Shown: positions 15,884 through 21,804 of the stretch, piece after piece
Layout: each line of letters starts with the position of its first letter
How positions within the stretch are numbered: position 1 is the stretch's first letter
IMG/VR virus record: IMGVR_UViG_3300008219_000114
Coordinates: 1-22,706 of that record
Source of the DNA: a virus
DNA: 22,706 bases
Strand: one strand, 5' to 3'
Notes under the pieces: model-generated
Told to the model about the DNA's origin: nothing
The model's database searches: none
The model's input: the letters and a program-made list of their open reading frames with translations, nothing else
Position numbers and translations under genes: made by a program

Positions 15884-17388
15884 TGGCTGATCGTCCAACA
15901 ATTTCTTCACACCCATCGGGTGGGCGATATAGTGTTGCTACCCTGAATGCTAATTTCCAGGCATTACGAGATGAGTTTGATAATGTATTTGGAACTAATG
16001 GTGTAGGCGGGGCTAATAATTCCATGTCGGGTAATCTCGACATGAATACATATAATGTTATTAATGCTGGTAGTATACTTGATAGTGCTGGTGTCGATCT
16101 AGCACTACAATCAGGGTTTGCTGAAGAGTGGGCAAGTAAGGCTGAGGATAGTTTGGTAAGTACCGCTGCTGGTGGCAATCTGGTAGATGAATATTCCTCT
16201 TTACATCATGCCGCTAAGGCTTCTGCTAGTGCTACCTCTGCATCATCCTCTTCTTCTACCGCTACTACCCAGGCGTCTAATGCTTCTACAAGTGCTACTA
16301 ATGCTGCTACAAGTGCTACTAATGCTTCCACTAGTGAAACTAATGCTGCTACAAGTGCTACTAATGCTTCTACCTCAGAAACTAATGCATCTACCTCAGA
16401 AACTAATGCTACAAGTATTATTTCGTCTATAGGTCTTAATTATAATTTTGATAGTTCTACTACTATGGCGGACCCTGGTACTGGTGACTTCCGCCTTAAT
16501 AATGCTACTGTGGCTAGTGTCACGGCAATTGCTGTCGATGCTACTACCAATGATACCGGCAATCCCGATTTATCTGATTTTGTTGCTACGTGGGATGATA
16601 GTACTAGTACCATTGCTGGTTATATTGTAGGAAAGAAGGTTGGTACGCCAGCTACTTTCTTCGTATACTCTGTATCTACTGTTGCGGATAATACAGGCTG
16701 GCTTCAATTAACTGTTACTCATGTGACTAGTAATGGTACTTGGACTGCTGGTGATGATTGTATCTTCCAGTTTTCTCGTTCTGGTGACAAAGGCGATACT
16801 GGTGTTGGGGATATGAGTGATCTTATTGATGATCTTACTCCCCAACTTGGTGGTGACCTCGATTGTAATGGCGCACAAATCCAATGGAGCAAAGGTGCTG
16901 ACGTAGCGTCTAATTCAGCACTTCCTGTGCTTACAGACGGTAATTATTTCGATGTCACGGGAACTAGTACAGTGTCGAGTATTAATACTACTGGTGGGGC
17001 TGGCACCCTTATTAAACTACACTTCGATGGTGCTGTTACGCTGACCCATCATGCCACAAATCTAATCCTTGCTGGTGCAACGAACTTCACGACCGAGGCC
17101 GGTGACGAAGTTGAGTTCGTTGAATACGATACAGGTAAATACCGTATGACAGGTTGGAGCTTGGCTGGCACGGCCCCAGGAGGTGGGGGAGGAGGTGCCT
17201 TCCTTGGCGAGGGTGCTTCCGGTGCTTCAGTAGGTGACAGTGGTGATATTATCAGGGTTAATCAACAGACATTAGACACTTCCCAAACTATGAGTGCCAC
17301 TGATAATGGCAGTTGTGCGGGACCATTCAGTGTGGCTTCCGGCGTGACCTTGACCATCAACTCCGGCGCAACATTCACGGTGATATAA
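15883..17388 (+). CDS. Tail fibre protein, proximal
   Basis: A 501-residue fibre with GGAGGAAGG just before the TAATG start. Order of parts: N-terminal attachment-like region (1-75) with L-N-A-N-F-Q-A-L-R-D-E-F and S-G-N-L-D-M-N-T-Y-N-V-I-N-A-G; E-W-A-S-K-A-E-D and H-H-A-A-K-A-S-A-S (about 85-120), as in T7 gp17-type fibres; six and a half heptads of T-N-A-[SA]-T-S-[EA] (132-178), a likely trimeric coiled coil; a beta domain; a collagen-like G-D-K-G-D-T-G (301); L-G-G-D-L-D-C-N-G (322); a beta module (336-430) shared with the next gene; a Gly run; and a tip ending S-G-V-T-L-T-I-N-S-G. Composition turns GC-richer after about residue 320, inside the gene. Confidence 0.85.
   Translation: MADRPTISSHPSGGRYSVATLNANFQALRDEFDNVFGTNGVGGANNSMSGNLDMNTYNVINAGSILDSAGVDLALQSGFAEEWASKAEDSLVSTAAGGNLVDEYSSLHHAAKASASATSASSSSSTATTQASNASTSATNAATSATNASTSETNAATSATNASTSETNASTSETNATSIISSIGLNYNFDSSTTMADPGTGDFRLNNATVASVTAIAVDATTNDTGNPDLSDFVATWDDSTSTIAGYIVGKKVGTPATFFVYSVSTVADNTGWLQLTVTHVTSNGTWTAGDDCIFQFSRSGDKGDTGVGDMSDLIDDLTPQLGGDLDCNGAQIQWSKGADVASNSALPVLTDGNYFDVTGTSTVSSINTTGGAGTLIKLHFDGAVTLTHHATNLILAGATNFTTEAGDEVEFVEYDTGKYRMTGWSLAGTAPGGGGGGAFLGEGASGASVGDSGDIIRVNQQTLDTSQTMSATDNGSCAGPFSVASGVTLTINSGATFTVI
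16276..16416 (+). repeat. 21-bp tandem repeat coding fibre heptads
   Basis: Six full 21-base units plus a 15-base partial unit lie in frame in the fibre gene. The encoded units are S-N-A-S-T-S-A, T-N-A-A-T-S-A, T-N-A-S-T-S-E, T-N-A-A-T-S-A, T-N-A-S-T-S-E, T-N-A-S-T-S-E and T-N-A-T-S. The DNA core is ACTAATGCT plus TCTACAAGT or close variants. Alternation of the seventh residue between Ala and Glu, and near identity at the DNA level, suggest recent slippage or unequal recombination that sets shaft length. Confidence 0.9.
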
Positions 17389-18257
17389 TGAGTACAGTTA
17401 AGACAGATGCCATCGTCGCTGTTAGTACTAACGGCAATCTGGACCTCAGCGGCCAGGGGACGGGCGGCGTTGCGGTTTCCGATTACCTTATCCTGAGTAA
17501 GGGCGCTGATATTGCTTCTGCAACAGCATTGACCCTAGGAAAGGATGGTTCTGCCTTTGACGTGACAGGCACTACAGCCATCACTTCCATCGGCACTCAG
17601 GGTGTTGGCTCCCATGTAACTTTACATTTCGACGGTGCATTGACATTTACCCACCACGCTACTGATTTGATCCTACCGGGAGCGGCTAATATCACGACTG
17701 CCGCTGGCGATATAGCGGTCATGTACGAATACGCTTCCGGCGATTGGCGGTGCGTTAGTTACACTAAGGCTAGTGGTGAGGCAGTTGTTGCTGGTGGCGG
17801 GAAGATTGTGCAAGTCGTAAATGTTACGAGTGGTGCGGCGCAGACATCTACTGCTACCACATGGGTCTTTGATGATACTACTCCTCAGAATACAGAGGGT
17901 ACGGAATGGCAAACACTGGCAATCACACCCACTAATTCTTCTAACAAACTCTTGATTGAGGTCGTTCTAAATTCGATGTTCCACAATCAAGCAACTCACA
18001 AAATTGGAGCCGCCCTGTTTCAAGATAGTAACGCCGATGCTCTTTCTAGTGGCTTACGAGTTGGGCCGACTGCCCAGTGGGGAGGTAGCATTGTATTCTC
18101 ACACTATATGACGGCTGGCACTACAAGTTCCACTACCTTTAAGGTAAGGTTTGGAACAGCAACAGCGGGAACCCATAGCATAAATACTGATCATAATTCT
18201 GCTCGGTTCAATGGGACTATAGGCTCGACTATTACAATTACGGAGATTGCAGTATGA
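17388..18257 (+). CDS. Tail fibre / receptor-binding protein 1 of an array
   Basis: A 289-residue protein. The ATG at 17388 is in a TAATG overlap with the proximal fibre stop; the frame stays open to 17313, but homology with later genes begins exactly at this ATG. Residues 1-10 are the leader M-S-T-V-K-T-D-A-I-V shared with two later genes, followed by a G-T-G-G-V turn. Residues 37-130 are a beta module (L-S-K-G-A-D-I-A-S, D-V-T-G-T-T, L-H-F-D-G-A-L-T, T-H-H-A-T-D-L-I-L) closely matching 336-430 of the proximal fibre and common in phage fibres. The C-terminal half (G-K-I-V-Q-V-V, I-T-P-T-N-S-S-N-K-L-L-I-E-V) is another widespread phage fibre tip type. Probable host-recognition unit. Confidence 0.75.
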   Translation: MSTVKTDAIVAVSTNGNLDLSGQGTGGVAVSDYLILSKGADIASATALTLGKDGSAFDVTGTTAITSIGTQGVGSHVTLHFDGALTFTHHATDLILPGAANITTAAGDIAVMYEYASGDWRCVSYTKASGEAVVAGGGKIVQVVNVTSGAAQTSTATTWVFDDTTPQNTEGTEWQTLAITPTNSSNKLLIEVVLNSMFHNQATHKIGAALFQDSNADALSSGLRVGPTAQWGGSIVFSHYMTAGTTSSTTFKVRFGTATAGTHSINTDHNSARFNGTIGSTITITEIAV

Positions 18258-18553
18258 CGGATATATCAATAGTGATTGGGTGGAAGTTCGGCCACCAACC
18301 GGGGATGGCTACACGCGATGGCGTTATTACGGATTTCCCCGGTGGCATACCGTCGCAAGCAGATCAAGATGAATGGACGGCTGAGTATGTAGCGCACTTG
18401 GCGGCAACAAGCTATGTCGATGACCGCCGCGAAGCCTACGGCTCAGTCGGTGACCAGTTGGACATGCAATATTGGGACAGCGTGAACGGAACAACTGTTT
18501 GGGCGGACCACGTTGCGGCTGTCAAAGCCGTGCACCCGAAGCCGGAAGGATAA
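18254..18553 (+). CDS. Putative fibre assembly chaperone 1
   Basis: A 99-residue protein in ATGA overlap with the upstream fibre gene, with GGAG eight bases before the start. The N-terminal half is a small mixed region with several Gly and Trp residues. The C-terminal half has R-R-E-A-Y-G-S-V-G-D-Q-L-D-M-Q-Y-W-D followed by V-W-A-D-H-V-A-A-V-K-A-V-H-P-K-P. This motif (R..AY.S.GDQLDM....W...VAAVK...PKP) recurs in small proteins encoded just after tail fibre genes in many phages, where a folding or assembly role is assumed. Direct coupling to the fibre gene supports a dedicated helper. The function is inferred, not shown by a catalytic site. Confidence 0.6.
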   Translation: MTDISIVIGWKFGHQPGMATRDGVITDFPGGIPSQADQDEWTAEYVAHLAATSYVDDRREAYGSVGDQLDMQYWDSVNGTTVWADHVAAVKAVHPKPEG

Positions 18554-18556
18554 GAT

Positions 18557-19330
18557 ATGTCAACAATCAAGACAGATGCAATCACCGCTGTCAGCACTAA
18601 TACCGACATCTCAGTCGATGGTGATGGGACAGGTGTTCCTGATCTTGGGGCAGGGATGAAAGTAGGTGGTTCTGTCGGTATCCCGGTTAGTGAGTTACGT
18701 ACCGGCACTGATGGTGAACTAATCACATGGGATGCTTCCGGCAATCCAACGACTGTCGCTGTTGGAACATCGACCCATGTGTTGACCTCCAACGGTGTAG
18801 GTGCGGCCCCTACGTTTCAAGCGGCGGCTGGTACTTTTGTCGAAAAAGTAACTTGCAGTGGTAATGCCACAGAAGAACTGGGCGAGGGAAATATTGAGGC
18901 CGGATATATTTATCGGCTCCACTTCCTTAACGTAAAACCGAGTGCAGACGCACATGTACTCGTTTTAATCGGTACAGGCGGCGGTCCGACATACTTAACT
19001 TCCGGCTATGCGGGGGACGGATGGAGGAATACGGGATCACATGGCGGTTATGCCAATCCGTCAACCAGTGTTCAGCTTGGTTCCGGGGCTGGCGGGGCGT
19101 CAGCCGGAGAAACCATGAATGCGACAATGCGGATTATGAATGCTGCAGAAACGGTTGAAACAAAATTTTATGTAAACGGCACATGGCAGGACTCCGGCGG
19201 CAACGAAAGCGGTTTTGCGATGGGCGCGGAACAGACAGGAACAGCAGCAGTTACCGGATTTCAGGTTAAATCTGCTTCCGGCAATCTGGCAAGCGGAGAT
19301 ATAGTTCTGGCACGGGAGAAATTATCGTGA
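18557..19330 (+). CDS. Tail fibre / receptor-binding protein 2 of an array
   Basis: A 257-residue protein; GGAAGGA seven bases upstream of the ATG lies in the end of the preceding gene. It starts M-S-T-I-K-T-D-A-I-T-A-V-S-T-N, nearly identical to the previous fibre-like protein, then G-D-G-T-G. Residues 45-95 contain the common phage fibre motif I-T-W-D-A-S-G-N-P and H-V-L-T-S-N-G-V-G-A-A-P-T-F-Q. The C-terminal 160 residues form an unrelated beta domain with many Gly (G-G-G-P-T-Y-L-T-S-G-Y, W-R-N-T-G-S-H-G-G-Y) and F-Y-V-N-G-T-W, a plausible ligand-binding tip. The stop overlaps the next gene by GTGA. A second receptor-binding unit with a different tip is the natural reading. Confidence 0.72.
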   Translation: MSTIKTDAITAVSTNTDISVDGDGTGVPDLGAGMKVGGSVGIPVSELRTGTDGELITWDASGNPTTVAVGTSTHVLTSNGVGAAPTFQAAAGTFVEKVTCSGNATEELGEGNIEAGYIYRLHFLNVKPSADAHVLVLIGTGGGPTYLTSGYAGDGWRNTGSHGGYANPSTSVQLGSGAGGASAGETMNATMRIMNAAETVETKFYVNGTWQDSGGNESGFAMGAEQTGTAAVTGFQVKSASGNLASGDIVLAREKLS

Positions 19331-19746
19331 GTAAATTTTTAGTTGTCGCACACTGGGACAGTAATAATTATATCACTGGATCAAACCATTCTGCGACCAA
19401 AGACAAGGCTGATGAACTTGTAGCTGTCATGGTCAGCGAGGGCAATTCTGGAGCATTCCATGTTTCTTACCCTGATAGCGGCGATGTTTCTACTTGGGTT
19501 GTTAACGGATCAGCAAAAACCGTTACCGATGGAACTAAAAATCCGGCAGTTGTCCAAGAAGAATGGGTTGTGGTCAGGGCCGAGCGGGACAGGCTTCTGG
19601 CCTCAAGCGATTGGACCCAATACAACGACTCACCGTTGACCAACGAAAATAAAGCAAGTTGGGCAAAGCATCGCCAGGAATTGCGCGACCTTCCGGCTGT
19701 CACTACTGATCCCGCTGATCCGACTTGGCCGAAAGCGCCAGAATAA
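19327..19746 (+). CDS. Tail fibre assembly chaperone 2 (Phage_tail_APC-like)
   Basis: A 139-residue protein starting at GTG in a GTGA overlap with the fibre stop; GGGAG precedes it. The C-terminal half (about 78-139) has V-R-A-E-R-D-R-L-L-A-S-S-D-W-T-Q, then N-E-N-K-A-S-W-A-K-H-R-Q-E-L-R-D-L-P and finally P-T-W-P. This is the hallmark of the phage tail assembly chaperone domain known in Pfam as Phage_tail_APC, found next to tail fibre genes. The N-terminal half is a small alpha/beta region (K-F-L-V-V-A-H-W-D, then D-K-A-D-E-L-V-A-V-M, then W-V-V-N-G-S-A-K-T-V) that accompanies such domains in other phages. It likely helps fold or attach the product of the gene just upstream. Confidence 0.75.
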   Translation: MSKFLVVAHWDSNNYITGSNHSATKDKADELVAVMVSEGNSGAFHVSYPDSGDVSTWVVNGSAKTVTDGTKNPAVVQEEWVVVRAERDRLLASSDWTQYNDSPLTNENKASWAKHRQELRDLPAVTTDPADPTWPKAPE

Positions 19747-19758
19747 AGGAGAAATATT

Positions 19759-20163
19759 TTGTCCACGATTAAGGCCAATGCAGTCGAACCAACGACAACA
19801 AACTCGGCACTAACACTCTCGGCCAACGGCACGGGCGGCATTGTTATCGGTACGGGATTTGGTTGTAGTCAACAGACGGTTTACGACCTTGGCACCAACA
19901 GTAGTGGAACCGAAACTTTGGATTCCGATAACGGCAATTTCCAGAAGGGCGTAAATGGAGGGGCGCATACTTTGGCTCCGCAGTCCCAGCTATCGACTAT
20001 CGTGGTTCAATATACGAATAACGCCTCTGCCGGGACGTTGACCACCAGTGGCTATGACATCGTGACTGGAGATACGATCAGTACGACAAATGGCGATGAT
20101 TTCATGCTTTATTCGACTGTTAATGGTGCGTTCCAGCACCTTCATGTGACGGCCCTGCAATGA
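19759..20163 (+). CDS. Fibre-like protein 3 of an array, short
   Basis: A 134-residue protein with a TTG start. The choice is secure because AAGGAG lies seven bases upstream, there is no closer ATG, and the translation from here (M-S-T-I-K-A-N-A-V-E) matches the leader of the two earlier fibre-like proteins residue by residue. Next come a Thr/Asn-rich strand and G-T-G-G-I-V-I-G, then an all-beta body (V-Y-D-L-G-T-N-S-S-G-T-E-T-L-D, D-I-V-T-G-D-T-I-S-T). It lacks the longer tip domains of its paralogues, so it may be a collar or adaptor whose tip is supplied by the next gene, which it overlaps by ATGA. Confidence 0.68.
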   Translation: MSTIKANAVEPTTTNSALTLSANGTGGIVIGTGFGCSQQTVYDLGTNSSGTETLDSDNGNFQKGVNGGAHTLAPQSQLSTIVVQYTNNASAGTLTTSGYDIVTGDTISTTNGDDFMLYSTVNGAFQHLHVTALQ

Positions 20164-20801
20164 GTTTATTTCCGATAATCGCGCCAGTCGAAGCTGCTGT
20201 TGTAGCCGTAGCATATAATAGCGAGGCTGCTGGAAACGGGTCCGATGCCTCATCATTTACTTTCTCCAGCCAGACGCTTGGCGCTGGTAAAATCGTCGTT
20301 CTTGTGGGGGGCGCGAATGAGTCAGCCTCGCTGAGCAGTGTCACAGTTGATGGCAACACGGCATCCCTCCTGGCGGACATTTCACCCGGTGGATCAAAAC
20401 GACTTTCTGTCCTCCAGTACAACGGTAACACCTCGTCGTCCGGTGATGTTGTCGTAACCTATTCCGGTACGCAAGGCCGCTGCGGCATCGGCGTTTATCT
20501 CGTGACCGGAGCGGCGGATAGCGCAACGGATAATCTGGAGGCGACGGCCACATCTGCACCTTCTATTGCGCTGGATTGTCCGGCAAACGGCGTCATTATC
20601 GCGGCGGCTCTGACTGAAAATAACAATTCAGTTTCATGGTCAGGCGTCACGGAAGACTTTGAGGTTTCGACTGAAGCCACTGAGAACAGGCTCATCGGGG
20701 CGTCTGACGCCTTCGCCGCAGAACAGGTCAACCTGACGATACAAGCCACAGCCAGTACTAATGAGGTGAACTTGATCGGCATCTCATGGGGACTAGCATA
20801 A
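20160..20801 (+). CDS. Beta-rich fibre-associated protein, possible tip subunit
   Basis: A 213-residue protein in ATGA overlap with the preceding gene and without its own clear ribosome binding site, so translation is probably coupled. The composition is that of an all-beta sandwich: Ser, Thr, Val, Ala and Gly dominate. Recognisable strands are G-A-G-K-I-V-V-L-V-G-G, S-S-V-T-V-D-G-N-T-A-S-L and G-D-V-V-V-T-Y-S-G-T, a pattern seen in uncharacterised phage tail-tip proteins. It lacks the M-S-T leader of its neighbours. Residues 5-18 are mildly hydrophobic but Pro-containing, not a convincing signal peptide. Position suggests it works with the short fibre-like protein just upstream; function inferred. 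Confidence 0.6.
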   Translation: MSLFPIIAPVEAAVVAVAYNSEAAGNGSDASSFTFSSQTLGAGKIVVLVGGANESASLSSVTVDGNTASLLADISPGGSKRLSVLQYNGNTSSSGDVVVTYSGTQGRCGIGVYLVTGAADSATDNLEATATSAPSIALDCPANGVIIAAALTENNNSVSWSGVTEDFEVSTEATENRLIGASDAFAAEQVNLTIQATASTNEVNLIGISWGLA

Positions 20802-20810
20802 GGAGAAACT

Positions 20811-21245
20811 ATGGATATTTTAATCAAAACATCGGACAGCACCGAGATTTGGCGGTGGCCCACACCGCCTGGGAAAGTTGACATCCCCGGCACAGGTGAT
20901 GTCGTATTCCCTGCTCCAGATGACAGGCCACTGGCTATCGGCCCAGACCACTTTCTAGCCACGGCAACGGTTGTCGATGAGGCTATCGGTGACGGCCAGA
21001 AGCGTGGGCCGGAAGTTGTTACAATTGTCGGCCAGGAAGTGACGGTAACGCGGACATCAATCGACAAAGACGCCGATGACCTCCTGGCCGAATGGAAAAC
21101 CGAGATGTCGGAAGCGACAAGAGATATGCCCGACTGCGTCGAGGCCGTTATCGACAGCATGGACGTGGCCCAACTGGGCCGATTGGGTCAGGTTGCAAAG
21201 GACCATTTAGCAAACAAGAAGATGGTAAGAGAGGCGAAGCCGTGA
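20811..21245 (+). CDS. Hypothetical protein in chaperone position after fibre genes
   Basis: A 144-residue acidic protein with AAGGAG six bases before the ATG. The first 80 residues are a beta-type region rich in Pro, Gly and Asp (D-I-L-I-K-T-S-D-S-T, W-P-T-P-P-G, G-Q-E-V-T-V-T-R). The rest is helical (D-A-D-D-L-L-A-E-W-K-T-E-M-S-E, M-P-D-C-V-E-A-V-I-D-S-M, H-L-A-N-K-K). This layout of small beta domain plus helical end, and the position after the third fibre unit, parallel the two chaperone candidates earlier in the array, but the sequence motifs differ. A third fibre chaperone is plausible, not shown. The stop overlaps the holin candidate start (GTGA). Confidence 0.55.
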   Translation: MDILIKTSDSTEIWRWPTPPGKVDIPGTGDVVFPAPDDRPLAIGPDHFLATATVVDEAIGDGQKRGPEVVTIVGQEVTVTRTSIDKDADDLLAEWKTEMSEATRDMPDCVEAVIDSMDVAQLGRLGQVAKDHLANKKMVREAKP

Positions 21246-21448
21246 ACAAAGCCCACGAGCAAATCCAACAGTTGAGTAGCGACACCGTTGGAAAGATATC
21301 GGTTGGGATTGGCGGCGGGGGGACGACTGCGCAGGTGATTACTGAGTGGGGTAATTTATTTGTTCTCGCTGGTAATGCAATTCTGGTAGCTGGTGGTTTA
21401 TATTTATTAGTATTCAAAGTACGAGATAGGTGGAGAAAGGGGAGGTAA
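21242..21448 (+). CDS. Holin candidate, single membrane span (T7 gp17.5-like)
   Basis: A 68-residue protein. GTG at 21242 overlaps the upstream stop (GTGA) and has GAGAGG seven bases before it; upstream codons in the same frame are Arg/Gly-rich shadow. There is one hydrophobic segment at about 38-59 (N-L-F-V-L-A-G-N-A-I-L-V-A-G-G-L-Y-L-L-V), preceded by a soluble Gly-containing N-terminus and followed by a strongly basic tail (K-V-R-D-R-W-R-K-G-R). Size, topology and location right after the fibre genes match T7 gp17.5 (67 residues), a one-span holin that opens the inner membrane at lysis. Base composition changes from GC-rich to AT-rich within the gene. It could instead be another small membrane protein, but holin is most likely. 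Confidence 0.75.
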   Translation: MNKAHEQIQQLSSDTVGKISVGIGGGGTTAQVITEWGNLFVLAGNAILVAGGLYLLVFKVRDRWRKGR

Positions 21449-21451
21449 CTA

Positions 21452-21787
21452 GTGAAGTTATTTTTTGTCTTAGTGTGGTTTTTATTTATATTTGTTACCC
21501 CCTCTATTGCTGAAAAGCCTAGAGTTTCTGACGGCTCTTCTATTCGTGTTGGTCATTCTCAATGTGGATCTACATTGACTTCAAGAGAAGCATTAAAGAA
21601 ATTAAATGAAAAGGCAGTAGCATCAGCCTTAATGGATATAACATCTGGGGATACTGTAATTGTAACAATTTTTAATAATCAGTCAGGGGATTGGACTATT
21701 ATGGTAGATGGCAAGAATGGTATTAGTTGTATGGTAATGTGGGGTAGAAATTGGTTTAACATTAAAGATGAAGGTGATAGTTTATGA
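21452..21787 (+). CDS. Small secreted protein with two cysteines
   Basis: A 111-residue protein with GTG start and a strong site (GGGGAGG, seven bases upstream). The N-terminus is a clear signal peptide: Lys2, a hydrophobic core F-F-V-L-V-W-F-L-F-I-F-V, and likely cleavage after T-P-S-I-A (residue 20). The mature part of about 91 residues has Cys38 and Cys93, which could form one disulfide in the periplasm. There is a helix near 43-60 (S-R-E-A-L-K-K-L-N-E-K) and strands such as W-T-I-M-V-D-G-K-N-G-I-S-C-M-V. Similar small secreted proteins with G-x-W-T and an S-C pair near the end occur in phages and alphaproteobacteria without a known role. Placed after the holin, it might act in lysis or host-envelope modification. 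No peptidoglycan hydrolase motif is seen. Confidence 0.75.
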   Translation: MKLFFVLVWFLFIFVTPSIAEKPRVSDGSSIRVGHSQCGSTLTSREALKKLNEKAVASALMDITSGDTVIVTIFNNQSGDWTIMVDGKNGISCMVMWGRNWFNIKDEGDSL

Positions 21788-21804
21788 CTATCGTCCTGAC
21801 GTGA
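21784..21804 (+). promoter_or_regulatory. Six-codon coupling mini-ORF before the PP-loop gene
   Basis: ATG at 21784 overlaps the stop of the secreted-protein gene (ATGA). It is preceded five bases away by AAGGTGAT, whose AGGTGAT matches seven bases of the anti-Shine-Dalgarno partner. The frame codes M-T-I-V-L-T and stops at TGA 21802-21804, which in turn overlaps a GTG (21801) in frame with the next gene (GTGA). This would let ribosomes restart directly on the PP-loop gene. It may be a genuine leader or the remnant 3' end of another gene left by recombination. Confidence 0.5.

Noticed and set aside
16187-16432. Leucine-rich 81-codon frame over the fibre repeats
   Set aside because: It arises from reading the 21-bp repeat in another frame (Leu/Met/Pro repeats), not a membrane protein gene.
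20495-21160. 221-codon open frame on the reverse strand
   Set aside because: It is antisense to two well-supported, strongly initiated genes, has Ser/Val/Ala composition expected from reverse reading of GC-rich codons, and no family resemblance.
21092-21241. N-terminal extension of the holin candidate to ATG 21092
   Set aside because: The extra 50 residues are Arg/Gly-rich shadow of the upstream gene; the GTG at 21242 has a GAGAGG site and the usual overlap.
18557-21245. Possible diversity-generating retroelement acting on the fibre genes
   Set aside because: No reverse transcriptase gene is in the window and no near-identical template/variable repeat pair with adenine-specific differences was seen.
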